Shown: positions 1 through 7,501, numbered from the stretch's first letter. The stretch is 16,944 nt of DNA from Candidatus Bathyarchaeota archaeon (GCA_020697635.1 JAEHCT010000007.1:1-16944); one strand, 5' to 3'. The notes: generated by a model from the letters alone, not told the origin. Program-made: numbers and translations.

Positions 1-570
1 ACAGCGGAGGACATACTGTCCGAGGCAGTCGCAGAGTATGGTGTTGACAAGTGCGCCGTCGAGGTCATCGCGTTCTCCGAGAGCGTGACGATGGTCACAC
101 AGGCGGAGGACTTCCCGGCGGTCTATAGTGTACCGTGGTTCGGAAGCGACGGAACTGCTCTAACACAGCAGCACGTCGACGACGCACCCGATCAGTCCAC
201 GCACCTAGGCGTCTTCAGCACTCTAGCGGCGCCCGCTGAATCAATGAAATACAAGGCCCTCAATGAGAGATACATAGCTTTAGTGGCACAGCCTTACGGA
301 TACTACATGGCATGTACCTATGACATCGCATGGGTATTTACCGAGACGATACTAGAATCCCAGAGCACTGACGCACTTACACTGCTCCCACTACAGGCCA
401 CCACATGCTACAACAGCTTCGGCGCAAGCGGCTGGAACCTGCTGAACGCAGACGGCGACAGGGCAGTAGCAAACTATCAGATCTGGGCCTATAAACCAGA
501 GTCCTACGTAGCTGGGCTGTACGACGCGGTAACCGGAACGGTATCCTGGTACATCGATTGGGCTTGGTAA
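1..570 (+). CDS. ABC transporter substrate-binding protein, C-terminal part (Liv-type), cut by window start
   Basis: The frame is open from base 1 to the TAA at 568-570, so only the last 189 residues are visible and the true start lies upstream; the internal ATG at 85 is not a start. The visible part reads like the C-terminal lobe of a type 1 periplasmic-binding protein: a segment on a protein moving through alternative pathways (SVPWFGSDGT), then a YGYYMACTYDIAWVF helix and a final stretch typical of cargo lobes, ending YIDWAW. The Liv-type ATPase genes directly downstream support a role as the extracytoplasmic receptor for a branched-chain amino acid, amide or related solute. The ligand cannot be told. 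It is followed by a T-rich tract and a fresh TATA box, so livG may have its own promoter. Family call is by overall likeness plus context. Confidence 0.7.
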   Translation, partial: TAEDILSEAVAEYGVDKCAVEVIAFSESVTMVTQAEDFPAVYSVPWFGSDGTALTQQHVDDAPDQSTHLGVFSTLAAPAESMKYKALNERYIALVAQPYGYYMACTYDIAWVFTETILESQSTDALTLLPLQATTCYNSFGASGWNLLNADGDRAVANYQIWAYKPESYVAGLYDAVTGTVSWYIDWAW

Positions 571-579
571 ACCCTCCCT

Positions 580-599
580 ACTTTTTCTCTATTTTTTTT
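580..599 (+). terminator. T-rich archaeal-type transcription terminator
   Basis: Just after the stop of the substrate-binding protein the + strand has a C-T5 run, then a T8 run at 592-599. Archaeal RNA polymerase ends transcription at such oligo-T tracts without needing a hairpin. Inferred from sequence only. Confidence 0.45.
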
Positions 600-658
600 A
601 TCACAAATTATTTTTAAAATACCCCATACAACCTATGGCCGAGAGAGTTTCAGGTAAA

Positions 659-668
659 TTATTTAAAC
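659..668 (+). promoter_or_regulatory. TATA box for livG-like operon
   Basis: TTATTTAAAC lies about 40 bases before the livG ATG. With the usual archaeal spacing of about 25 bases from TATA to start of transcription, the leader would be about 15 bases. It separates the ATPase genes from the upstream binding-protein gene. Confidence 0.45.
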
Positions 669-702
669 GGTATCTGAAGCTATATGGTTAGTTGATGCCG
701 AC

Positions 703-1461
703 ATGTCGGAGATACTGAAGATAGATAACGTTTACAAATATTTCGGAAAGTTCGCGGCGAACGATGGAGTTAGCTTCGGCTTAAAGGAGGGAGGGATCTA
801 CCTTCTGGTAGGGCCAAACGGCTGCGGCAAGTCGACGCTGGTGAACTGCATCTCGGGCATCTTCGTGCCCGAAGAGGGACACGTCTACTATCGCGAGGCA
901 GACATCACGAGTGAGGACATGTACAAGATCGCCAGGAGAGGGCTCGTACGCACATTCCAGATCGCGTCTCCGTTCCTAAGGCTTACGACGCTAGAGAACA
1001 TGCTCGTAGCGTTGCCGGAGAACGCCGGAGAGAACATTGCTCTCTCAATGTTCAAGCCAACGTGGGTCGACAGCGAGATCAACGCCGTGAGACGGGCGTC
1101 AGAGCTCCTGAAGGTTCTTGGCCTTAAACACGTCTGGAACAAGCCGGCGAATACACTGAGCGGCGGCGAGCTTAAGCTATTGGAGATCGGCCGCGCCCTG
1201 ATGAGCGGCGCAGAGACCATACTGCTTGACGAGCCGGTTGGTAGTATCGACCCGGTGCTCTGCCACCAGATCTTCGCCCACGTCCTGAGGCTTCGCGACG
1301 AGCTGGGGATAACGTTCCTCGTAATCGAGCACAGGCTCGAGGTGGCCGCCCAGTACGCGGACCACGTCTTCGCCATGGACCGCGGCAGGCTAGTCACCGA
1401 GGGCACCGCCGAGGAAGTCTTCGCGGACGAGCGGGTGATCAAAGCATACTTGGGTGAGTGA
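703..1461 (+). CDS. livG: LivG-type ABC transporter ATPase
   Basis: A 252-residue cytoplasmic ATPase that would power a branched-chain amino acid/amide (HAAT/urea) importer. Visible motifs: Walker A GPNGCGKST at residues 37-45, Q-loop Gln86, signature LSGGE at 152-156, Walker B ending ILLDEP with Asp176/Glu177, and switch His210 (VIEH). The insertion after Walker A (EDITS-like stretch, then ARRGLVRTFQ) and the C-terminal tail are those of the LivG half, at its usual length. The ATG is chosen because it is the first in frame and sits about 40 bases after a TATA box. The stop overlaps the start region of the LivF-type gene, so the two are translationally coupled. Permeases LivH/LivM are not in the window, and the substrate is not predictable. 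Confidence 0.88.
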   Translation: MSEILKIDNVYKYFGKFAANDGVSFGLKEGGIYLLVGPNGCGKSTLVNCISGIFVPEEGHVYYREADITSEDMYKIARRGLVRTFQIASPFLRLTTLENMLVALPENAGENIALSMFKPTWVDSEINAVRRASELLKVLGLKHVWNKPANTLSGGELKLLEIGRALMSGAETILLDEPVGSIDPVLCHQIFAHVLRLRDELGITFLVIEHRLEVAAQYADHVFAMDRGRLVTEGTAEEVFADERVIKAYLGE

Positions 1462-1462
1462 G

Positions 1463-2218
1463 ATGGGAAGCAAATATATTCTTGAGACCAAGGGCCTGAA
1501 CGTGGGTTACGGGCCTATCCACGTCATCTACGACCTGGACTTCAGGGTCCCAGACGGAGAAGTAACCATCGTCGTTGGCCCCAACGGCGTCGGCAAGACC
1601 ACGCTCCTGAAAGCCATCATGGGCCTCGCCACCGTCTACAGCGGAGACATTACCTTCGAGGGTCAGAAAATAAATGAGATGCCGGCCTATGAGAGGACGA
1701 AGCTCGGCCTAGGCTACATGCCTCAGGTGGGCAACATATTCAGCAGGCTCAGCGTAGCGGAGAACCTGAGGATGGCGGCGTACACCGTGAATGACTCCGA
1801 CATGATCAAGGACAAGATGGAGTTCGTCTTCAACCTCTTCCCGGTGCTCAAGGACTTCATGCCGAGGGCGGCCGGAACCCTGAGCGGAGGCGAGCGCCAG
1901 ATGCTCGCCGAGGGGATGGTGCTCATGAGGGACCCCAAGATGATGATGGTGGACGAGCCTACCGCCGGGCTGATGCCTAAACTGGTCACGGACGTCATGA
2001 AGCAGCTAAAGGACATGGCCGACGAGACCGGTCTCCCAATTGTGCTGGTGGAGCAGCGCGCGAGGCGCGCCCTAGAATTTGGCGACTATGCGTACATGAT
2101 GCGCGGCGGCAGATTCACCTTCGAGGGCAACGCACAGGAGCTCCTGAACCACCCGCAGCTCGAGGCCATGTACCTGGGCGCGGTCGAGGTACGCGAGCTC
2201 AAGACCATCAGGGAATAG
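1463..2218 (+). CDS. livF: LivF-type ABC transporter ATPase
   Basis: About 251 residues; the second ATPase of the same importer. Numbering from ATG 1463: Walker A GPNGVGKTT 39-47, Q-loop Gln88, signature LSGGE 140-144, Walker B MMMVDEP with Asp164/Glu165. The usual switch histidine is replaced by Gln (VLVEQRARRALEFG), which is normal for LivF. ATG 1463 is preferred over the in-frame GTG at 1454 because GGTGA at 1453-1457 is a good ribosome site five bases before it; that site lies in the last codons of livG. The downstream gap begins with a TATA-like and T-rich stretch, so the operon seems to end here. Confidence 0.87.
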   Translation: MGSKYILETKGLNVGYGPIHVIYDLDFRVPDGEVTIVVGPNGVGKTTLLKAIMGLATVYSGDITFEGQKINEMPAYERTKLGLGYMPQVGNIFSRLSVAENLRMAAYTVNDSDMIKDKMEFVFNLFPVLKDFMPRAAGTLSGGERQMLAEGMVLMRDPKMMMVDEPTAGLMPKLVTDVMKQLKDMADETGLPIVLVEQRARRALEFGDYAYMMRGGRFTFEGNAQELLNHPQLEAMYLGAVEVRELKTIRE

Positions 2219-2403
2219 TCCCCAATCCTCTTTATATCAATCTACTCTACTGTTTTTGCCCCTGATCCATTCCAACGAGGGACAACGGTTTAATCGGCAC
2301 ACACTTGAATGCTCCCTGATCTGTATTAAGCTCTGACGCGTCTCAAGGCTCCCATGCCGTCTTCGAGCCGGGTGAGCTGGACGTCGCGTCCCTCATCCAC
2401 AGC

Positions 2404-2846
2404 TTGTTCCTGAGCTACGTCCAGATTTCGGCCGGCATCGTCCCCGTCAACCGTTTCAGATCCCTCGTGGGTCTGATGCGTGACTCCCTCTACAAGGTGA
2501 CCGGCGTGCCCACCATGGGGCTCATATCGATCCATAGCGTGGAGAAGACCCTAGACAAGTACTACTCCTTCCTAGAGACATCTGGCGTCGCCGAGAAGGC
2601 GACGGTGGTGATGGAGGACCCCCGGTCTTTCAGGTTCAACGTCCGGGGCTGCATGTTTGGGGGGGACTGTCTTGTCTCAGTACGTATATCTGTCCCTTCG
2701 CCATGTTCGCCGGGTTCCTCGCCCAGGAGAGCAGTGGACGAAAGGTAAGCGTAGAGCCGAGCGATAAGACAATTCTGGGGCCGAGGACCCTCGTCGTGGT
2801 GGGTGGCCAGGGATCACAGATGCAGAAGACCAACGTATACGTCTGA
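2404..2846 (+). pseudogene. Unrecognised conserved-looking gene, interrupted by a -1 frameshift at a G7 run
   Basis: I do not recognise the family. From TTG 2404 a coding-like frame runs to the G7 run at 2659-2665, after which that frame becomes serine/proline/arginine-rich and stops at 2748. One frame back, a coding-like sequence continues (CLSTYICPFAMFAGFLAQES, then ILGPRTLVVVGGQG) to TGA at 2844-2846. One extra G would join the halves as FGGGLSCLSTYICPF, giving about 147 residues with cysteines around the junction. The frame is also open upstream to 2320 with plausible residues (HAVFEPGELDVASLIHS) but holds no ATG/GTG, so the N-terminus may be damaged or the start may be TTG. It could be a pseudogene, a sequencing error in the homopolymer, or a real slippage site. 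Confidence 0.5.
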
Positions 2847-2922
2847 AAGGGGCGCCCGCCATACACAGCTTAGCTTAAACACGGCGACGCCCATCATATG
2901 AAGCATCAGGGATGAGGCTTTC

Positions 2923-4041
2923 ATGGATGTCTCCGCGATTCGTAGGGACTTCCCCGTCCTGAGGGACTGGGTGTATCTTGACAACGCGTTCGTAGGGCTC
3001 ATGCCGGCGCAGGTGAGGGACGGCTACAGCGGGTACGTGGACCAGTGGTACACGTTCGACACCACGGGGGATAGGACGATCCTCCAGGAGTGGCTGGCCA
3101 AGGCGAGGCGGGTTAGGGAGATGGCCGCGGCCTTCATCCACGTCTCCGCCGAGGAGGTCGCGTTCGACATGTGCACCGGCTCGGGGCTCAACATAGTGGT
3201 GAACGGCACCGAGTGGAGGAGAGGCGACAACGTCGTCTTCCCCGAGTGGGAGCACAACCCGCTGCACACCCACACCACGGCGAGGCACGGCGTCGAGCCC
3301 CGCGTTTGGAGGCCGGTGAAGGGCGTCTTCGACACATGCGACCTGGAGAGGCTGGTGGACGACAGAACCAGGCTCGTCCAGGTCAGCCAGGTGAGCTACG
3401 TCAACGGCCAGAGGATCGACCTAGGGGAGGTGTCCGAGGCCGCCCACAGCCACGGCGCCAAGGTGCTGGTGGACGCGACTCAGGCGGTGGGCGCCCTGGA
3501 CGTGGACTACAGGAGGGACGGCGTGGACTACGTAAGCTTCGCCCCCTACAAGTACCTCATGGGCCCAGCGGGGCTCAGCTTCCTCTACGTGAAGCGAGAG
3601 AACCTCGCCGAGTTAACGCCGGACAGAACCGGATGGAAGAACCAGATATGGGGCGGCGACAACCCCGAGGACCCGGTCGACCTGGGAACCGCCGAGAAGT
3701 TCGAGTACGGCACACTCCACTTCCAAGGAATGTACGCCATGGAGCGGTCCCTAGAGTACCTGAACAGTGTGGGCATCGGCCAAGTGGAGAAACGGAACCT
3801 CATGCTCTCACGCTACATCTACGACCGGCTATCAAGTCTCGGGAAGAAGCTATGGATGCCCAGCCCCTCGGAGTCTACGATAGTGAGCTACTTCCAGGAG
3901 GGTGCCCTGGAGCTTGCGGCTAGGCTCAAGGCCATGAATATCAAGGTGACGGGTAGGTCGGCCCACGGTGACCACATCCGGGTCTCGAACCACTTCTACA
4001 ACACGAAGGAAGACGTGGACAGGCTCATGGAGAACCTCTAG
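2923..4041 (+). CDS. Class V PLP-dependent aminotransferase family protein (cysteine desulfurase/isopenicillin N epimerase-like fold)
   Basis: 372 residues, usual length for the class V fold. Seen: N-terminal YLDNAFVGLMP (the YLDNA.G start of the fold), cofactor Asp184 and Gln187 in DATQAVGALDVD, the Schiff-base lysine Lys210 in SFAPYKYLMGPAG, and the C-terminal HIRVSNHFYNTKEDVDRL signature (351-368). In SufS/CsdA-type desulfurases a catalytic cysteine lies in an R.G.HCA loop; here the matching loop is GRSAHGDH (344-351) with no cysteine, so sulfur transfer by that mechanism is unlikely. A lyase, epimerase or transaminase acting on another amino acid is more likely. No sulfur-carrier genes lie nearby. 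The ATG follows a weak TTAAAC element at 2875-2880. Its stop overlaps that of the convergent gene. Confidence 0.83.
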   Translation: MDVSAIRRDFPVLRDWVYLDNAFVGLMPAQVRDGYSGYVDQWYTFDTTGDRTILQEWLAKARRVREMAAAFIHVSAEEVAFDMCTGSGLNIVVNGTEWRRGDNVVFPEWEHNPLHTHTTARHGVEPRVWRPVKGVFDTCDLERLVDDRTRLVQVSQVSYVNGQRIDLGEVSEAAHSHGAKVLVDATQAVGALDVDYRRDGVDYVSFAPYKYLMGPAGLSFLYVKRENLAELTPDRTGWKNQIWGGDNPEDPVDLGTAEKFEYGTLHFQGMYAMERSLEYLNSVGIGQVEKRNLMLSRYIYDRLSSLGKKLWMPSPSESTIVSYFQEGALELAARLKAMNIKVTGRSAHGDHIRVSNHFYNTKEDVDRLMENL

Positions 4042-4802
4042 GTCCCGCCGCGCTTCACATAACTGACCACTATTCCCCCGATTATCAACAGTGCCCCTAA
4101 GGCGGCGGCATAGGGTATCAGGGGCTCCGCCATCTGCTTGTAGACTATGCCAGAGAGGGCCCAGACTATGACCAGACTGTAGGAGATGTCGCCTCTCGTC
4201 CAAATGTTGACCAGCGTCAAGGCCACGGCGACGGCTATCACAAGCACAGTCCAGTACGCGGCGGCCGTGCCGTAGCTCTCCCACCCAGAAGAGACCAGGA
4301 ACGCCACGATATTGGCTATCGGGGCCACCGTGATCCAGCCAAGGTAGACGCTGAACGGCAGGTGATAGTATATCCTCTCCTCCCTAGACACCTGGGCCTT
4401 GCCTATGTCCAGCCGGAGGTAGATCATTATCAACGAGGCCAGGATCCCGAACATGGCTACCAGGCTTAGCGCGACCTGCCTCCAGTGCCAGAGGAATATC
4501 CAGACCACGTTGAAGATGTTACTCGTCGTGAAGAGCCACCCTATCTTCCTTAGGGTCTCGGCGTCGTCTCCGCCGCGCCTCAGCTGGCGCACCGTGAGTC
4601 CCAGGAGAAGGAGGTAGATGACGCCCCATATGCTAAAGACGTAGCCTGCGGGGACGAAGTAGTTGGGGTAGCTATCAGATAGCTCCCCGGTTGTTACGTT
4701 GTTGAGCGGTAATATATTGGCCAAGGCGTTCACGACGACCACGGCCGCGAAACTAAACGCGTTCCCCCACTGAAGGACCCTGACATCCATTGCTTTTTCC
4801 AT
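4038..4802 (-). CDS. TspO/MBR-related integral membrane protein (8 predicted helices)
   Basis: 254 residues, very hydrophobic, with about eight membrane spans near residues 14-32, 48-70, 89-107, 110-130, 148-170, 180-200, 206-222 and 227-247. The segments PAGYVFSIWGVIYLLLLG and PFSVYLGWITVAPIAN match the longer TspO/MBR-related group often annotated as tryptophan-rich sensory proteins; classic TspO has five helices and about 160 residues, so this is the extended form. Its ligand and function are unknown; tetrapyrrole binding is known only for classic TspO and should not be assumed. ATG 4802 is the first start. A CTTTATCTA element on the minus strand (4834-4826) sits about 28 bases upstream, suggesting a leaderless mRNA. 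ATG 4790 is an alternative. Divergent from guaA. Confidence 0.78.
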   Translation of the reverse strand: MEKAMDVRVLQWGNAFSFAAVVVVNALANILPLNNVTTGELSDSYPNYFVPAGYVFSIWGVIYLLLLGLTVRQLRRGGDDAETLRKIGWLFTTSNIFNVVWIFLWHWRQVALSLVAMFGILASLIMIYLRLDIGKAQVSREERIYYHLPFSVYLGWITVAPIANIVAFLVSSGWESYGTAAAYWTVLVIAVAVALTLVNIWTRGDISYSLVIVWALSGIVYKQMAEPLIPYAAALGALLIIGGIVVSYVKRGGT

Positions 4803-4848
4803 GTTTATTCGTCGGGAAGGCGCCTAGATAAAGCGTTTGGGCAGTAAA

Positions 4849-4863
4849 CATGAAATATTCATG
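4849..4863. promoter_or_regulatory. 15-bp palindrome in the divergent tspO-like/guaA promoter region
   Basis: CATGAA-ATA-TTCATG: perfect 6-bp arms with a 3-base spacer. It lies between the TATA-like element of the minus-strand membrane gene and the TATA box of guaA, a fitting place for a shared operator. No regulator is assigned. Confidence 0.3.
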
Positions 4864-4874
4864 CAAACTTGCAG

Positions 4875-4885
4875 GATTATTTAAC
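4875..4885 (+). promoter_or_regulatory. TATA box for guaA
   Basis: GATTATTTAAC lies about 40 bases before the guaA ATG, giving a predicted leader of roughly 15-20 bases. Position and AT-rich core are as expected for archaeal promoters. Confidence 0.4.
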
Positions 4886-4921
4886 AAAACCATTAAAACG
4901 GCCTTCTCTTCATGATAGTCA

Positions 4922-6472
4922 ATGACCCCTGAGACACTACCCGACGGAATAGCCATTCTGGACTTCGGCGGCCAGTACTGCCACCTCATAGCCCGCAGGG
5001 TCCGCGAGATGAACGTATACAGCGAGATACTGCCTAGCGACGCGACGAGAGCCGAGTTGGAATCCTTTGGCTCTGTGATGAACGTGAAGGGAGTCATCTT
5101 CTCAGGGAGCCCTAGCAGCGTCAAGGCGGAGGACGCCCTCATACTAGATCCCAATATTCTCGAGATGGGGGTCCCGGTGCTCGGGCTATGCTATGGGATA
5201 CAGCTTATCGCCGAGATGCACGGCGGAGAGTTGGCGAAGGCTAGGGAGTACGGCATGACCAAGGCCTACATAGATGAACCCGTCGGGGTGCTGGAGGGGC
5301 TGGACGCCTGCGAGCAGGTGTGGATGAGCCACGGAGACACGGTTTTCGAGGCCCCGGAGGGCTTTAGAGTCATGGCGCACACCGACAGGGCGCCGGTCGC
5401 CGCCATGAGGCACGACGAGAAGCAGATCTGGGGCCTCCAGTGGCACCCCGAGGTGGTTCACACAGAGCGCGGCGGGGAGATGCTCAGGAACTATGTTTTC
5501 AACGTCTGCGGATGCGAGCCCAACTGGAGGCCTCTGGACAGGGTGGAGGAGGCGATCCGGACGATTAAGGATGCCGTGGGGGATGGGAAGGCCATCATCG
5601 CCTTGAGCGGAGGCGTGGACTCTAGTGTAGCCGCCGCTCTGGCGGGGAAAGCTCTGGAAGGGAACCTGATGGCCGTCCACGTCGACCATGGCCTTATGAG
5701 GGAGAAAGAGCCCGCCGAGGTGGAGGCTGCCTTCAAGGACAGGGGCCTCAACCTGGTGGTGGTGGATGCGAGGGGGAGGTTTCTCAGGAGGCTTGAGGGC
5801 GTGGTCGACCCCGAGGAGAAGCGGAAGATCATCGGCGAGGAGTTCATCAGGGTCTTCGAGGAGGAGGCCCGGAGGTTTGGGGTCGAGTACCTCATCCAGG
5901 GGACGATCTACCCCGACAGGATCGAGTCCGGGTTGACCCGGAACAGCGAAACCATAAAGACCCACCACAACGTGGGTGGATTACCCCTCCAGATGATGTT
6001 CAAGGAGGTGATCGACCCCCTGGGGGACCTGTATAAGGACGAGGTCAGGGGGCTAGGGGAGCGACTGGGGCTCCCAGAGGAGATTGTGTGGAGGCAGCCC
6101 TTCCCCGGACCAGGGCTAGCCGTCAGGATAATCGGCCCCATCACGGAGGCTAAGCTGGAGGCGCTCAGGAAGGCGGACGCCATCGTCTGCGCGGAGGTGG
6201 AGGCCCACCCCTTCAGGGACAGGCTCTGGCAGTATTTCGCCGTGATGACCAACACCAAGACCACGGGGGTTAAGGGAGACGAGCGGGCGTACGGGTGGAC
6301 CATAGCCGTCAGATTGGTCGAGAGCGTCGACGCTATGACCGCCAGCTTCAGCAAGGCGCCGTGGGAGGTCCTGGAGCGTATAAGTAACAGGATCGGCAAC
6401 GAGGTACCAGGCGTCACCAAGGTGGTCTACGACATAACCCATAAACCCCCTAGCACCATAGAGTGGGAGTAA
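4922..6472 (+). CDS. guaA: GMP synthase (glutamine-hydrolysing), fused GATase and ATP-pyrophosphatase
   Basis: 516 residues; converts XMP to GMP with ATP and glutamine-derived ammonia, the last step of guanine nucleotide synthesis. The class I glutamine amidotransferase domain (about 1-200) shows nucleophile Cys90 in GLCYGIQ and partners His175/Glu177 in QWHPEVVH. The ATP-pyrophosphatase domain carries the P-loop SGGVDSS at 229-235, GTIYPDRIESG, and the conserved dimerisation tail ending ITHKPPSTIEWE. Length and order match the fused bacterial/eukaryotic form; many archaea split the two domains into separate genes. ATG 4922 is the first in-frame start after the TATA box. The last 38 bases up to the stop region recur at 6944-6981 before archease, so the present C-terminal codons may have been supplied by an inserted cassette. 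Confidence 0.95.
   Translation: MTPETLPDGIAILDFGGQYCHLIARRVREMNVYSEILPSDATRAELESFGSVMNVKGVIFSGSPSSVKAEDALILDPNILEMGVPVLGLCYGIQLIAEMHGGELAKAREYGMTKAYIDEPVGVLEGLDACEQVWMSHGDTVFEAPEGFRVMAHTDRAPVAAMRHDEKQIWGLQWHPEVVHTERGGEMLRNYVFNVCGCEPNWRPLDRVEEAIRTIKDAVGDGKAIIALSGGVDSSVAAALAGKALEGNLMAVHVDHGLMREKEPAEVEAAFKDRGLNLVVVDARGRFLRRLEGVVDPEEKRKIIGEEFIRVFEEEARRFGVEYLIQGTIYPDRIESGLTRNSETIKTHHNVGGLPLQMMFKEVIDPLGDLYKDEVRGLGERLGLPEEIVWRQPFPGPGLAVRIIGPITEAKLEALRKADAIVCAEVEAHPFRDRLWQYFAVMTNTKTTGVKGDERAYGWTIAVRLVESVDAMTASFSKAPWEVLERISNRIGNEVPGVTKVVYDITHKPPSTIEWE
6433..6470 (+). repeat. Direct repeat copy 1 (att-like), 3' end of guaA
   Basis: 38 bases covering the guaA codons for ITHKPPSTIEWE. They match 6944-6981 at 35 of 38 positions (differences at 6450, 6451 and 6458). 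The copies are offset by 511 bases and enclose the DUF5680 gene, as left and right attachment sites of an element inserted at the 3' end of a gene would do. Confidence 0.65.
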
Positions 6473-6504
6473 ACCTTCTAATAACCCACGTATTCTGTTT
6501 CTTT

Positions 6505-6948
6505 ATGGATTTAGCTGATTTTCTGGTGTGGGCCAAGAGGCGTACCTATGGCTCGTCAACCTCTGAGCCTAAGCGGCTCGCTGACGGCTCGAAAGAATAC
6601 CTGCTCTCCCGAGACGGCTACACCTACAGGGACAGGTACTTCGGGGGCAGCCCCTTCATCGGTGAGGAAGTAGTCTTCAGGGATGACCATGCCATTTGGT
6701 CTATGAATTACTACGGCGTCGTCACGGTCCGCGACCCGGGTGAGGTGTTCGGGTTCCTCGTCAAGGCTCTGGGGCTTGTGGAGAGAAAGAACCCGTACCG
6801 TGGCCCAGAGGAATACGTTGCGGCCCCATGGAGGTACAGCTTTACAAGCGGTGGAGACATCGACGCCTTCTGGGGCCATGAAAGGATCACCTACGATGAG
6901 GCCCCGGTTTACTGGCTCAGGTTCCATGGTGGCCTGGTGGGGGCATAA
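6505..6948 (+). CDS. DUF5680 domain protein
   Basis: 147 residues from ATG 6505. The pattern GSKEYLLSRDGYTYRDRYFGG, GEEVVF, IWSMNYYG, then PYRGPEEY, GDIDAFWGHERI and VYWLRFHGG is that of DUF5680, a single-domain family of unknown function found in bacteria and archaea, often in accessory DNA. No signal peptide or membrane span. ATG 6505 is preferred over the in-frame GTG at 6463, which would overlap the guaA end. The gene is the only one between the two guaA-end repeats, and its stop codon lies inside the second copy. This suggests it arrived with the insertion. The biochemical role is unknown. Confidence 0.75.
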   Translation: MDLADFLVWAKRRTYGSSTSEPKRLADGSKEYLLSRDGYTYRDRYFGGSPFIGEEVVFRDDHAIWSMNYYGVVTVRDPGEVFGFLVKALGLVERKNPYRGPEEYVAAPWRYSFTSGGDIDAFWGHERITYDEAPVYWLRFHGGLVGA

Positions 6949-6981
6949 CCCATAAACCCCTGAGCACCGTAGAGTGGGAGT
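6944..6981 (+). repeat. Direct repeat copy 2 (att-like), displaced guaA 3' end
   Basis: 35 of 38 bases match 6433-6470. Read in the guaA frame it encodes ITHKPLSTVEWE followed by TGA (6981-6983). That TGA shares its A with the archease ATG (6983-6985), a TGATG overlap typical of coupled genes. This suggests that copy 2 is the original end of guaA, once directly coupled to archease, and that copy 1 came with the insert. Confidence 0.65.
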
Positions 6982-6982
6982 G

Positions 6983-7408
6983 ATGACAGGGTTCACCTAC
7001 CCGGAGGGGGGCCCGCTGGCGGACCTCCTCGTCGAGGCCACCGGCTCCACCCTCGGAGAGGCCTTCGCCAACCTGGCCCTCGGAATGTTCAACGCCATGA
7101 CTCCCATCGAGGGAATAGCCGAGGAGGAGGAGTTCACCTTGGAGGCTGAGGGGATGGACATGGAGAGCCTGCTCTTCAACCTCATGGACGAGTTCCTCTA
7201 TTTGAACGACGTCGAGTTCCTGGTTCCGAGAAGGATAGATATACAGGTTGACATGGATGGTTTCACTGCCAAGGCTCGGTGCGTAGGCGAGAGGTTCAGC
7301 CGTGAGACACACGAGGTGGGTATCGCCGTCAAGGCCGTCACGTACCACATGATGGAGATAGCGGAGGAGGAGAAGAGCTGGCGGGTCCAGATGGTGTTCG
7401 ACACCTAG
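6983..7408 (+). CDS. Archease (RtcB-type RNA ligase cofactor protein)
   Basis: 141 residues, usual length. Archease promotes guanylylation and turnover of the tRNA-splicing ligase RtcB. Seen: GSTLGEAFANLALGMFNAMT (21-40), EGMDMESLLFNLMDEFLYL with the acidic cluster, IDGF-like MDGFTAKARCVGE, HEVGIAVKAVTYH (110-122), and the C-terminal VQMVFDT whose Asp140 matches the conserved metal-binding residue near the end. The usual N-terminal H-T-A-D-x-G is degenerate here (PLADLLVEATG, Asp14 kept). ATG 6983 is chosen for its TGATG overlap with the displaced guaA end; GTG 6974 is an alternative. No rtcB in the window. Convergent with the cupin gene downstream. Confidence 0.88.
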   Translation: MTGFTYPEGGPLADLLVEATGSTLGEAFANLALGMFNAMTPIEGIAEEEEFTLEAEGMDMESLLFNLMDEFLYLNDVEFLVPRRIDIQVDMDGFTAKARCVGERFSRETHEVGIAVKAVTYHMMEIAEEEKSWRVQMVFDT

Positions 7409-7459
7409 ACCCGAGAAGCTCGAATAGCTCCTCGGTGGCTCTTCTGTATCTCTCGTCTT

Positions 7460-7473
7460 TTTATAGCTATAAA
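7460..7473. promoter_or_regulatory. 14-bp perfect palindrome in convergent intergenic region
   Basis: TTTATAGCTATAAA lies between the convergent archease and cupin genes, next to a T5 run. It could serve as a bidirectional termination signal; a TATA-like promoter reading is possible but no gene would fit it. Confidence 0.25.
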
Positions 7474-7501
7474 CGTGGTTGTGGGGTCGAGTGAAAGAGA
7501 A

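Noticed and set aside
3171..3923. A 250-codon + strand frame rich in Arg, Gly and Pro
   Set aside because: It lies wholly inside the PLP enzyme gene in another frame; its composition is the usual by-product of GC-rich codons.
5186..5968. A 260-codon minus-strand frame opposite guaA
   Set aside because: Antisense shadow of guaA; Pro/His/Leu-rich with no family likeness, while the guaA reading has every motif.
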